NCBI GenBank assembly: GCA_946478525.1
Contig: CAMLCH010000030.1
Span: forward strand, 1-31,713
DNA from: Snodgrassella alvi_G
GTDB lineage: Bacteria > Pseudomonadota > Gammaproteobacteria > Burkholderiales > Neisseriaceae
Direction of reading: 5' to 3'
Length of the DNA: 31,713 nucleotides
Below the pieces are notes generated by a model that was given only the letters and a program-made list of their open reading frames with translations, was not told the DNA's origin and ran no database searches. The first letter of the stretch is position 1; each line of letters starts with the position of its first letter. This document shows positions 1 to 8,169 of this stretch, piece by piece. The position numbers and the translations under genes are program-made.

Positions 1-1631
1 ATTAATTCTATGTTTTTTCTATATTCTGATTGACAATAATCAAGTTCAGATTGTTCCTGATTATCTAATTTTTTAATTAAATTAGAACCGATATGCATAT
101 CTCTAACTTTATTTCGTTCCGTTCTATATTTATTTATTATTTTTTCTTTAGATTTATGATGGTTACTCTCAATATTTTTAATCTCTAAATCACAATTAGT
201 TATATTTGCTAATAATTTATCCTTTTCATTCTTTATATGAAGTGGTTTATTATTAAATATATAAAATACAAACCCCTGATTCATCTGCAATAATGTAAAA
301 TCTAAAGGAAATAAATTTTTATAGGTCATCATCGCAAACATTTTATTAGCATTGAGTCCAAGTTCATTATTATTATCATCATTATTATTTATATTTGAAT
401 AATATAAATGAAATTCATTACAGATGTTTTTTAGTAACCTCATATCATCAATATATAACGATATTCCTTCTAAAAAACCCTTTTCTATTTTATTTCCATC
501 TATATAGATTTTTAAAAATGTTATTAGTTGATCATAGGAATTTGAACTATCAACTACAGGAACCACAGGAATAATGAAATCAAAAAATTTTGTTCTGTCT
601 TTGGTGCAAAATATATCATCACGTAACAAATAGAAAAATCTTAATATTTTTGTCTCCTTTTTTTGATACTGTTTTAATTGATTATTCGTTAGCTTATTGA
701 TTTCCCGTAATCGTTCAAAGATAAGCACGTTATCAAACCGGTCAATATCCTCAAAAACAATTACATCTACATCAGCATTAGCAAAAAGATAAACAACCTC
801 ATTTAGATATTTATCAAAAAAAGACTCGCTAGACTCTGTAACAATTTCTATTTCATTGCCCTGAAATTTCAGTTTTCTGAATATATTTTTATACTTCTGA
901 CTCTTAATAATATAGTAAAGAAATATTGCAAACAGACCTATACTCCAGATAGCACTGCTCAGAAGAAATATATTAGTTGTAAACCCCAGTAATATATTTT
1001 TTAAACAACTATACTCTAGGGACAAAACAAATTTTTTCCATGTGGCAGAAAATATAATATCCAGCATAAAGAGCAAGAAAATAATACTGCTTACTGTAAT
1101 TGCCAATAAATCTCTTTTACTAGTAATTCTTTTAACAGCAAAATTGCTTTGTGGTATTTGTCCTGCCGAAATCTGATGAATCAGCTGATTTAGAATTTTA
1201 GCTTCTAGAATGGGTAATTCTTTATTTTCATTTTTGGAATTTGCTTCTTCGTTCAAAACCGAAGATATGCAATTATTTTCTTGATGAAAATGAGCCAGTG
1301 ATATGTGCAGAAATTTTATACCCGGTTTTTTATTCGCATTTGTAGTTTGAAGATACTTTTTATATGATTCAATCAGGCTGCTTTTACCTGAACCATATGC
1401 GCCTGAAATTGCAATATTTCTAACATCATCATGTTGAAAAACATAATCAAAAGCTCTTTTACTTTCCTTTAAATCAACTTCGATATAGGGTGTTAACTTT
1501 TGATACTCATATTCTGCTTTTTCATTTTGCTCTGACGATGACTTCGACTTATTACTATTAATTTTATTTTTAGCCTTAAACCACCATCCATATATCTTTT
1601 TACACCATGATTTATGCTTAACGTCAGACAT
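1..1631 (-). CDS. YobI-like membrane P-loop NTPase (partial, 3' end outside window)
   Basis: The frame is open from an ATG at 1631 to the left edge, about 543 codons, with no stop, so the C-terminus lies outside the window. A conserved start of domain (YQKLTPYIEVDLKESKRAF, about residues 43-61) precedes a Walker A motif GAYGSGKSS at residues 77-85. Two hydrophobic segments follow at roughly 174-196 and 221-243. Then comes a Walker B motif IVFEDIDRF at about 291-299 and a segment LLRDDIF...KDRTKFFDFIIP typical of the YobI/KAP-type NTPases. Family members are membrane-anchored STAND/KAP-like ATPases, often found in accessory or defence contexts; no biochemical role is proven for this one. There is no obvious Shine-Dalgarno before the ATG. 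The gene is AT-rich and Asn/Lys/Ile-rich compared with the housekeeping genes further right, which fits acquired DNA. Family call is confident; function is not known. Confidence 0.8.
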   Translation of the reverse strand, partial: MSDVKHKSWCKKIYGWWFKAKNKINSNKSKSSSEQNEKAEYEYQKLTPYIEVDLKESKRAFDYVFQHDDVRNIAISGAYGSGKSSLIESYKKYLQTTNANKKPGIKFLHISLAHFHQENNCISSVLNEEANSKNENKELPILEAKILNQLIHQISAGQIPQSNFAVKRITSKRDLLAITVSSIIFLLFMLDIIFSATWKKFVLSLEYSCLKNILLGFTTNIFLLSSAIWSIGLFAIFLYYIIKSQKYKNIFRKLKFQGNEIEIVTESSESFFDKYLNEVVYLFANADVDVIVFEDIDRFDNVLIFERLREINKLTNNQLKQYQKKETKILRFFYLLRDDIFCTKDRTKFFDFIIPVVPVVDSSNSYDQLITFLKIYIDGNKIEKGFLEGISLYIDDMRLLKNICNEFHLYYSNINNNDDNNNELGLNANKMFAMMTYKNLFPLDFTLLQMNQGFVFYIFNNKPLHIKNEKDKLLANITNCDLEIKNIESNHHKSKEKIINKYRTERNKVRDMHIGSNLIKKLDNQEQSELDYCQSEYRKNIEL

Positions 1632-2414
1632 ATTTAATTATTTATACAGTTATACATTAATTTACATTTTAACAATTTAATACTGAAAATCAATATACTA
1701 AAAGATTAGATTTTACATACAATTTATTTTGACAAAGAATCAATTCCGATATATTTCCAATTAAACTGTAACTATCCCATAGTTAGTACACTAACCAAGT
1801 AGAAAATCATCCTATTTGTTTCATGTTTCTCTATTCAATGGTTATCATATTATTTTATGCTTCATGCGGTCTTTCTGCGTTATACATCTCTAACCATTCT
1901 TCCGTTATTTTTCTTACTTGTTCCAGATTTTTAAATATAGACAAATCTAATACCTCAGTTCGATATGTTCGGTTAATATGTATTAATCCTTTTCAAAACC
2001 CTAAAAACCATGGTCACCGGTTTGGTGCGCGCTAATCAAAAATTACTGCAACCAAAACACCTTTATCATTAAAAATTTATAGCCACCAGCATAATCAAAT
2101 TACCTGCAAAACATTGCTCAAGCGTACAGATCACAATTCGCACCAATTAACTATGATTTAAGTGAATCATGCTTTTTTATTGTTATAGTAATCAATAAAA
2201 CTAAATATCGATTCAAATATTATTCTTTAATCATTATTTTTTAGTCAATAAAACCCAAAAATCACGATTTTAATCTCCTTTTTAATATGGTTTTTAAAGT
2301 GCCTGCCCAGAGTACTTTCGTTGTATAGACAGTATATTTTTACATTAAATCAATAATATATTGAAAATAAACTATTTATCCCCATTTTTGTTTTTCTAAT
2401 AACAGGAGACGATT
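1632..2414. other. Gene-poor interval with IS remnant
   Basis: Apart from the transposase tail at 1855-1974, this stretch has no credible gene. A short perfect hairpin (AACTAT-CCC-ATAGTT) lies near 1767-1781, close to where the end of the lost IS would be expected, but no second terminal repeat was found. The remainder is AT-rich and includes the region upstream of ybiI. Confidence 0.5.
1855..1974 (-). pseudogene. C-terminal remnant of an IS3-family transposase (OrfB/integrase)
   Basis: The minus strand encodes 39 codons beginning NRTYRTEVLD and running through LEQVRKITEEWLEMYNAERP to HEA, then TAA. This matches the conserved end of the rve integrase domain of IS3-family OrfB proteins, which typically read FNRTYR.EVLD...L..VR.ITE.WL..YN..RPHEAL. 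Upstream, the same frame meets TGA within seven codons and no catalytic DDE segment was found, so only the tail survives. It marks an old insertion next to the YobI-like gene. Confidence 0.7.
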
Positions 2415-2687
2415 ATGGCAAGTGGCTGGGCATCCGACGATGCCGTAAATCAACAGATTGAAAGCACAATTGCAGACGCCATTGATCACGTTCGTAATCA
2501 GATGGCTCAGGGAGTGGAAAGTGCTGAGTTTTGTGAGGAATGTGGCGAAACCATTCCTGAAGCACGCAGACAAGCGATTCAGGGAGTACGCTTTTGCGTA
2601 TCCTGTCAGACCGAACGCGACAAAGAAATGCAGAAAACATTCACCCTGTATAATCGCCGTGGCAGCAAAGACAGCCAATTACGCTGA
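2415..2687 (+). CDS. ybiI: DksA/TraR-family C4 zinc-finger protein, YbiI-like
   Basis: This 90-residue protein begins MASGWASDDAVNQQI and ends NRRGSKDSQLR, both near-diagnostic of the E. coli YbiI family. It carries a C4 zinc finger with Cys40, Cys43, Cys61 and Cys64 (CEECGETIPEARRQAI then FCVSC), as in the zinc-binding part of DksA and TraR, but it lacks the long coiled coil that DksA inserts into the RNA polymerase secondary channel. A good ribosome binding site (CAGGAGA) sits seven bases before the ATG. The gene stands alone and converges on the flavin reductase gene to its right. The cellular role of YbiI is not established; a transcription-associated role is inferred from the zinc finger only. 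Confidence 0.92.
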   Translation: MASGWASDDAVNQQIESTIADAIDHVRNQMAQGVESAEFCEECGETIPEARRQAIQGVRFCVSCQTERDKEMQKTFTLYNRRGSKDSQLR

Positions 2688-2758
2688 TAATAATGATAGA
2701 TTCCCATGTCAGTGCCTACTTTTTTTAAATACTGCGCAAATACAGAAATTATTTAAAG

Positions 2759-3328
2759 CTAATCTCGAGCAATAAGTCCTTTACCCGTTATATAAAACTG
2801 ATTACCGGCAATATAATGCAAAGTCTTCATTTCATCGCTTAACTGATCAAACTTCCAGTGACCACGGTCAAACATACGATCATCAGCCCATGCACCGATT
2901 ACCTCACCAATAAACAAATCATAATTTTGCTGATTAGATTGTTCTGGAATAAGCCGGCAAATCAACCAAGCAGCACAGCCTTTCACTAAAGGGACGTCAA
3001 AATTATCCTGATAAAATAATTCAATATGACTATCAGTTAATTTATCTGAATTATCTGTATAACTTTGCGTTCCCACTTTTATAACCTGTTCAGCTTGTTT
3101 AGCAATGGGAATCTGGATCGCAAATTTTTGACTCTGTTCGATGAGTTGTCGCGTAAATGATTTTTTGTCCAGCACTGCTGTGACCTTTGCCGGAAAAATA
3201 TCTAATACACAGACCCATGATGCAGCCATGACATCTACAATATAATCGTTTTTAGCAGAAACCATCACCGTTGGTCCGTGATTCAGCAAACGATAAGATT
3301 TTTCAAGTGGTACCGAACAAATGCCCAT
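2759..3328 (-). CDS. Flavin reductase-like (flavoredoxin-type) FMN-binding protein
   Basis: About 189 residues. The N-terminus (YRLLNHGPTVMVSAKN... then MAASWVCVLD) is the FMN-binding start of the flavin reductase-like split-barrel fold; VTAVLDKKSFTR follows in the usual place. Such proteins bind FMN and reduce flavin or act as small flavin-dependent reductases; the substrate here is unknown. The start is placed at 3328 because AAGGA lies seven bases upstream. An in-frame ATG at 3343 would add five residues (MKEKE) but has no ribosome binding site. The gene is the last of a three-gene minus-strand group, about 33 bp after the alpha/beta hydrolase, and is probably cotranscribed with it. Confidence 0.85.
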   Translation of the reverse strand: MGICSVPLEKSYRLLNHGPTVMVSAKNDYIVDVMAASWVCVLDIFPAKVTAVLDKKSFTRQLIEQSQKFAIQIPIAKQAEQVIKVGTQSYTDNSDKLTDSHIELFYQDNFDVPLVKGCAAWLICRLIPEQSNQQNYDLFIGEVIGAWADDRMFDRGHWKFDQLSDEMKTLHYIAGNQFYITGKGLIARD

Positions 3329-3361
3329 TTCCTTTTCCTTCATTTATGCCAGTCAACTCAA

Positions 3362-4372
3362 TTATTTTAAATTTTCTCTGAAGAATTGCTCAAATTGATC
3401 AAAAGGAATCTTATCAAAATTATCATATAAATCGACATGATTTGCACCTGCGACCACAACCAATTCTTTGGGTTCAGTCGCGGCTTGATAAACATCTTCA
3501 GAATAGTAACGAGAATGAGCCTGATCACCGGTTACCAGTAAAATGGGTCTGGGGGAAATCAGTTTAATATGTTCCATTAATGGAAAACTAAAAAAAGACA
3601 TTGGCATCGCAGCTAGCCATGCGGTGGTAGAATTTACAGAACGAGGATGAAAACCACGTGGCGTTTTATAATAATCAAAAAAGATTTTTGTTACTGGATC
3701 AGCATCTGTAGGTAATTTATCAGGAAAAATCTTATCAGCTTTAACGATATTACCATTTTTATCGAATGGCACTTCGTGTAAACCGGTGGCATACGTGCCA
3801 TTTTCAGCGTCAATCCAACGTTGTTGGCTCAAATAATCTACCACTTTTTGACGTTGGGCTGACGTATAATAATCCTGATAGCCTTGACTCATACTTCTCG
3901 ACATATCATACATGGCCGTTGTGGCAACCGCTTTAATTCGTGAATCACTCGTTGCTGCTGTTAACGCCATACCAGTAAGACCACAAATAGCCAGGATACC
4001 GATTTTATTGCGATCAACAAAAGATTGTAAGCCGATAAAATCTACCGCAGCGCTAAAGTCTTCGGTATTAATATCTGGTGATGCAGTATTACGCACATTC
4101 CCGCCACTTTCCCCTGTAAAAGAAGGATCAAATGCCAAAGTGACAAAACCACGTTCTGCTAAGGTCTGAGCATGTAAACCTGAAGCTTGTTCTTTTACTG
4201 CACCAAATGGCCCACTCAAAATGATGGAGGCTAACTTTTGATTACCCTTATTTTTAGGTAGATATAAATCACCCACCAGCATAATGCCATAACGATTTTT
4301 AAAGGTTACTTTTTGATGATCAACTTTATCACTTTTAGGAAATGTTTTATCCCATGTTTGAGTCAGTTGCAT
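3362..4372 (-). CDS. Alpha/beta hydrolase, YcjY-like
   Basis: A 336-residue cytosolic alpha/beta hydrolase without a signal peptide. The early segment GPFGAVKEQASGLHAQTLAERGFVTLAFDPSFTGESGG (in parts, residues 54-91) matches the oxyanion and strand-4 region of the YcjY-type family. The nucleophile elbow reads GILAICGLTG at 125-134, so the candidate nucleophile is Cys130 rather than a serine, as in dienelactone-hydrolase-like enzymes. The candidate acid lies in LLVTGDQAHS (about Asp283) and the candidate histidine in VAGANHVDL (about His312). A strong Shine-Dalgarno (AGAGGAG) lies nine bases before the ATG. The gene sits between the SDR and the flavin reductase genes, all on one strand. Substrate unknown. 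Confidence 0.85.
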   Translation of the reverse strand: MQLTQTWDKTFPKSDKVDHQKVTFKNRYGIMLVGDLYLPKNKGNQKLASIILSGPFGAVKEQASGLHAQTLAERGFVTLAFDPSFTGESGGNVRNTASPDINTEDFSAAVDFIGLQSFVDRNKIGILAICGLTGMALTAATSDSRIKAVATTAMYDMSRSMSQGYQDYYTSAQRQKVVDYLSQQRWIDAENGTYATGLHEVPFDKNGNIVKADKIFPDKLPTDADPVTKIFFDYYKTPRGFHPRSVNSTTAWLAAMPMSFFSFPLMEHIKLISPRPILLVTGDQAHSRYYSEDVYQAATEPKELVVVAGANHVDLYDNFDKIPFDQFEQFFRENLK

Positions 4373-4538
4373 TGTACTTACTCCTCTATCTAATGTTGTT
4401 TAAGATGCTGCGACAGTTATGGATTCAGCAACAGAAAAAGCAATGCCTAAGGTGACAGTCTTTTAAAAAATATTTTGATAAAAATATTCATAGTAATTAC
4501 AAGTTGTTATCATTGTTATGTAGAACTATCTATCACAA

Positions 4539-5309
4539 TTATAAGAAAGCTCCATTACATACTTGTATCACTTGTCCTTTAACGGCTTTGCCCATTTTAC
4601 TGGCTAGATATAAGCATGCATAAGCTTGATCAATTGGATCGCATTCAGGTCCAGGAAAATAGACATAATGTTTACTAAACTCTAACATACTTTTTCCACC
4701 AGGTTGCTCACCTTTTTGATTTGCTAGGTGCATTGGCGTAATTGTAGATCCTGGTGCAACAGCATTACAACGAATGTTAGTTTGGCTCAAGCGCATAGCG
4801 ACATTCTTTGTAAGGGTATTAATAGCTCCTTTGGTTGCCGTATAACTTGCACCACAAAAAGGGCGTGTACCATTAACTGAAGAAATATTAATTATTACAC
4901 CCTCATTTTTAGGAAGAAATATTTTCAATGCTTCTCGAATATAACGCATAGGACCAGCAAGATTGACATTTATGACCTCATGCATCCACTCATCTGAAGT
5001 TTCATCAATCATTTTTTGTTCGCCAATAGCAGCATTATTAATAAGTATATCGACATCGCCAAATTCTTTAAGGGCAGCTTCAAATACCTTTTTTGTATCG
5101 GTAGGCGAGCCAATATTTGCAACAATACCGAAAGCCTTTTGTCCTTTACTTTTTATTTCGTCTACAACTTTATTTATTGCTTTACTATTTATATCAACAA
5201 CTATAACAGTAGCGCCTTCATCGGCAAATAACTCGGCCATACTACGCCCCATTCCTGAAGCAGCACCAGTAATAATGGCAACTTTATTTTTTAGCATCTG
5301 TTTTTCCAT
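4539..5309 (-). CDS. Short-chain dehydrogenase/reductase (SDR)
   Basis: A classical SDR of 256 residues. The cofactor motif TGAASGMG is at 14-21, NNAAIG at 91-96, the catalytic Ser in NISS at about 143, and the YxxxK pair at Tyr156/Lys160 (SYTATK). Asp39 in VVDIN at the end of beta-2 suggests NAD(H) over NADP(H), by the usual SDR rule. The start at 5309 (MEKQML) is chosen because AGAGGA lies just upstream; an in-frame ATG ten codons earlier has no such site. The gene is the first of the minus-strand SDR, hydrolase, flavin reductase group and is divergent from the LysR gene at 5458, the usual arrangement for a LysR target. Substrate unknown. Confidence 0.9.
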   Translation of the reverse strand: MEKQMLKNKVAIITGAASGMGRSMAELFADEGATVIVVDINSKAINKVVDEIKSKGQKAFGIVANIGSPTDTKKVFEAALKEFGDVDILINNAAIGEQKMIDETSDEWMHEVINVNLAGPMRYIREALKIFLPKNEGVIINISSVNGTRPFCGASYTATKGAINTLTKNVAMRLSQTNIRCNAVAPGSTITPMHLANQKGEQPGGKSMLEFSKHYVYFPGPECDPIDQAYACLYLASKMGKAVKGQVIQVCNGAFL

Positions 5310-5436
5310 AATAATTCCTCTTAGGTCTATATTATTCACTGTTAAATGACCGTTGTTGAAGTAAAAATACTAATTACAATGTATTCATTATCATAGGATT
5401 ATTATTCTGATACAATGATTTTATTAGGAATTAATA

Positions 5437-5453
5437 ATTCCCAAAACGGGAAT
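5437..5453. promoter_or_regulatory. Palindromic LysR-type operator overlapping the lysR ribosome binding site
   Basis: The sequence ATTCCC-AAAAC-GGGAAT is a perfect six-base inverted repeat. It contains TCCC-N5-GGGA, which satisfies the T-N11-A rule for LysR-type boxes. It ends four bases before the ATG of the LysR gene, and its GGGA half is also the only Shine-Dalgarno-like sequence there. It could be the autoregulatory site, and possibly also control the divergent SDR operon starting at 5309. Binding is inferred, not shown. Confidence 0.55.
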
Positions 5454-5457
5454 AATT

Positions 5458-6360
5458 ATGTTAGACAGATTTGAAGCTCTAAAATATTTTTGTATTGCCG
5501 CCGAAACATTACAATTTCGAGAAACTGCGATAAGAATGTCAGTATCACCACAAGTAGTAACCAGAATTATTGCCGAACTTGAAAGTGAATTAGGTTCATT
5601 ACTCTTTTTACGTAATACTCGGAACATGCAACTCACCAAATTTGGCGAGCGCTTTTTACCTAAAGCACAACAGTTTCTATCAGAAGGCGAAATACTATTT
5701 GCACAAGCCAAGCAAAAACAAAATGAAATGAGCGGAATTGTAAGAATTACTGCACCAAAATTACCAGAAAATGATGCTATTTTAATAGCATTAATTGAAA
5801 AATGCGTAGCCTATCCTAAATTGCGTATAGACTGGCGAGTTGGTTCAGCCAAATTGCATTCGATAGAAAATCAAATTGATATTGGTATACGAATTGGTTT
5901 AGCGCCTGAGCCGTCGATGATTATTCGCAAAATTATTGATATGCAAGATAAACTCGTTATTTCACCAAAATTATTGGCTGAATTAGGCAATCCTGTTGAT
6001 TTAAATGATTTGCAAAAACGTTTTCCTGTTAGCAATTTAATTGATGTTGATACTGGTCGTTCGTGGGGATGGCCTATTAATGAAAATTTACATCTGTTCC
6101 CGAAAAAAGTGCGATTTGTCACGGATGATGCTTACAGTGAATTGAATGCGACATTATCAGGATTAGTGTGCTCGTTAATGGCTGATTACTTGTGCAATAA
6201 ACATATTGCCAGTGGCAATCTGGTGGAATTATTTCCTGAAATTCCGCGCAAATCTTGGCAAATGTACCTTTATCGCCCACAGCAAACCATAACAGCGCCT
6301 CATGTATTGCAAGTCTTTGATTGGTTAACCACAATTTTAAAAGATTTTTATAAATCCTAG
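5458..6360 (+). CDS. LysR-family transcriptional regulator
   Basis: A 300-residue protein with the LysR layout. An N-terminal winged helix-turn-helix covers residues 1-62 (FRETAIRMSVSPQVVTRIIA as the recognition region, then LESELGSLLFLRNTRNMQLT), followed by a linker helix and a periplasmic-binding-protein-like effector domain from about residue 90. Many positions are Ile/Asn/Lys-rich. The gene is divergent from the SDR-hydrolase-flavin reductase group with 148 bp between the starts, so it most likely regulates that group in response to a small ligand, and itself through the palindrome at its start. The inducer cannot be read from the sequence. Confidence 0.93.
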   Translation: MLDRFEALKYFCIAAETLQFRETAIRMSVSPQVVTRIIAELESELGSLLFLRNTRNMQLTKFGERFLPKAQQFLSEGEILFAQAKQKQNEMSGIVRITAPKLPENDAILIALIEKCVAYPKLRIDWRVGSAKLHSIENQIDIGIRIGLAPEPSMIIRKIIDMQDKLVISPKLLAELGNPVDLNDLQKRFPVSNLIDVDTGRSWGWPINENLHLFPKKVRFVTDDAYSELNATLSGLVCSLMADYLCNKHIASGNLVELFPEIPRKSWQMYLYRPQQTITAPHVLQVFDWLTTILKDFYKS

Positions 6361-6936
6361 TTATTTTAGCACGATGATACTCTTATTATTAACTACCGGA
6401 CTGCTCCCAATCATAAGTTTAGTAAGCATAAAATTAGTCCTCTTAATCAAACTGAATAACAGCATATTTACGGGTAAAATTGACAAAATCTACCTCTTCA
6501 AGAAAAGTAAAAATTTACACCAATATAAAACGGATTAGGTTTTTCAGTTTTGAAGTAGTCTACATCTCGGCTACCTATCGATAAGCTTCACGCTTTATCA
6601 CTGTGTTCCACATTGATTTGCATTATTAATGCTGCTGAATATCGCGATGCAGACGAGTCTGGTACCAGCCAAACGTATGAGCAGTACACAGCTGGATAAG
6701 ATTAATTTAACGCTGATAAGCTTTAATATATTGCAATCGATCAAGTTTATAAAACAGGATTTAATGCTGGCTGCCCCGCATCTGTTTGCAATCAGGTATA
6801 ATTTCACCATGACATTTCTTCACAAAGTCTGTCAGCATAGTTACCTGCTATGAGTTAATTTCTGCTCGTGCATATTTAACTGGCTGACTTTGCTCGTCGC
6901 GCTTCATTCTTAATCAAACGCAATAATAGGAAATCT
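6361..6936. other. Intergenic region upstream of galE
   Basis: This 576-bp stretch contains only short open frames on both strands without ribosome binding sites or recognisable motifs. A perfect TATAAT at 6797-6802 is the best promoter candidate for galE, and a small hairpin (CATAG-N7-CTATG) lies near 6835-6851 in the presumed leader. Nothing else is supported. Confidence 0.5.
6797..6802 (+). promoter_or_regulatory. Possible -10 element for galE
   Basis: A perfect TATAAT hexamer 134 bases upstream of the galE start. No convincing -35 lies at the normal distance, so this is a weak call. Confidence 0.3.
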
Positions 6937-7950
6937 ATGGCTATTCTGGTGACAGGCGGTGCTGGCTTTATCGGTTCGCACACTACGGTACAATTGTTAA
7001 ATGCCAACCACGACGTCGTTATTTTAGATAATCTAAGTAATTCTTCTGCAGAAGTATTACAGCGTATCAAGCAAATTACTGGTAAAGAAGTACAGTTCTA
7101 TCAAGGTGATGTTCGTGATCGGTTGTTGCTACAGCAGATATTTGCTCAACACCAAATAGAGCACGTTTTACATTTTGCCGGTTTGAAAGCAGTTGGTGAA
7201 AGCGTGCGCGAACCGTTAAAATACTATGACAATAATGTAAGTGGTAGTCTGATATTGGTAGAGGAAATGGCGAATGCTGGTGTGTTTAATCTAGTATTCA
7301 GCTCATCTGCCACAGTTTATGGCACCCCAGCTACTGTACCCATTAGTGAGACAGCCATTACCGGCGGTACCACCAATCCTTATGGTACATCTAAATATAT
7401 GGTGGAACGGATGTTAATGGACATTCAGGCTGCTGATCAGCGCTGGAGTATGACTTTATTACGGTATTTTAATCCGGTTGGCGCACATGAATCAGGCTTA
7501 ATCGGAGAAGATCCGAACGGTATTCCCAATAATCTGCTACCTTATATTTGTCAGGTCGCGGTTGGCAAGCTGGCGCAGTTATCTGTATTTGGCAATGACT
7601 ATCCAACTTCGGATGGAACTGGTGTACGTGATTATATTCATGTGATGGATCTGGCAGACGGACATTTATGTGCTATGCGGGCAGCACAAAATCAACCTGG
7701 CGTACATATTTATAATCTGGGTACCGGACAAGGTTATTCTGTACTGGAAATTATTCAGGCTTTTGAACAAGCCAGTGGTAAAAAAATTCCCTATCAGATT
7801 GCTCCACGTCGCGCCGGAGATATCGCCAGCTGTTTCGCCAATCCTCAATTAGCTCGCCAGAAATTAGGCTGGCAAGCACAGCGAGACCTAAATAGCATGA
7901 TGACGGATGCTTGGCACTGGCAGCAACAGAATCCACATGGCTACCATTAA
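6937..7950 (+). CDS. galE: UDP-glucose 4-epimerase
   Basis: A 337-residue extended SDR that interconverts UDP-glucose and UDP-galactose using bound NAD, supplying galactose for surface polysaccharide or lipooligosaccharide and for the Leloir pathway. The NAD-binding motif GGAGFIGSH is at 7-15. The catalytic Ser/Thr region is SSSATVYG (122-129), and the Tyr149/Lys153 pair sits in NPYGTSKYMVERML. The segment RYFNPVGAHESGLIGEDPNG and the later SDGTGVRDYIHVMDLA are typical of GalE rather than other sugar epimerases. The length matches E. coli GalE (338). AGGAAA precedes the ATG. The gene is monocistronic: a terminator follows at 7990. Confidence 0.97.
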   Translation: MAILVTGGAGFIGSHTTVQLLNANHDVVILDNLSNSSAEVLQRIKQITGKEVQFYQGDVRDRLLLQQIFAQHQIEHVLHFAGLKAVGESVREPLKYYDNNVSGSLILVEEMANAGVFNLVFSSSATVYGTPATVPISETAITGGTTNPYGTSKYMVERMLMDIQAADQRWSMTLLRYFNPVGAHESGLIGEDPNGIPNNLLPYICQVAVGKLAQLSVFGNDYPTSDGTGVRDYIHVMDLADGHLCAMRAAQNQPGVHIYNLGTGQGYSVLEIIQAFEQASGKKIPYQIAPRRAGDIASCFANPQLARQKLGWQAQRDLNSMMTDAWHWQQQNPHGYH

Positions 7951-7984
7951 TTAACAAGCTCTGTTTTTGCTACCAAAGTGTTAA

Positions 7985-8135
7985 AACACAAATCCCACGA
8001 CTAAGTCAGTGGGATTTATGTTTTTCGGTTTTGAGTTTTGAGACTAAATTTAACGCTAATCGATAAAAACGCTCCTGAAAGTTACAAAAACAATAATAGA
8101 AGGTATGACTGTTCAGTACTTTGCCACCAAACAGT
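7985..8135 (-). ncRNA. Candidate Fur-repressed small RNA (about 150 nt)
   Basis: On the minus strand a promoter TTGATA-N16-TATAAT (8169-8142) overlaps a 17-of-19 Fur-box match. From the expected start near 8135 the transcript would begin with a hairpin whose arms are ACTGTT/AACAGT and end at a nine-base-pair stem-loop (AAATCCCAC/GTGGGATTT) followed by GTGTTTT near 7985. There is no ribosome binding site or convincing frame inside. The size, promoter layout and terminator are those of iron-repressed regulatory RNAs such as RyhB and neisserial NrrF. Identity with either is not claimed, and sequence homology was not tested. Confidence 0.45.
7990..8025. terminator. Bidirectional rho-independent terminator after galE
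   Basis: A nine-base-pair stem AAATCCCAC/GTGGGATTT with a ten-base loop is followed on the plus strand by ATGTTTTT, and on the minus strand by GTGTTTT. It would stop galE from the left and the candidate small RNA from the right. Confidence 0.8.
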
Positions 8136-8141
8136 AAAGTT

Positions 8142-8169
8142 ATTATAGTATAATGATAATTATTATCAA
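8142..8169 (-). promoter_or_regulatory. Promoter with embedded Fur box
   Basis: Plus-strand bases 8149-8167 read TATAATGATAATTATTATC, matching the Fur consensus GATAATGATAATCATTATC at 17 of 19 positions. On the minus strand the same block contains a -35 TTGATA and a -10 TATAAT spaced by 16 bases, so bound Fur would cover the promoter. Repression under iron-replete conditions is inferred. A plus-strand TATAAT also lies at 8149 but lacks a -35. Confidence 0.6.

Noticed and set aside
1823..2035. Plus-strand 70-codon open frame
   Set aside because: It lies antisense to the recognisable IS3 transposase tail and has no ribosome binding site.
6598..6853. Short open frames on both strands upstream of galE (70 and 74 codons)
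   Set aside because: They overlap each other on opposite strands, lack Shine-Dalgarno sequences and show no motif; the region is better read as the galE leader and promoter.
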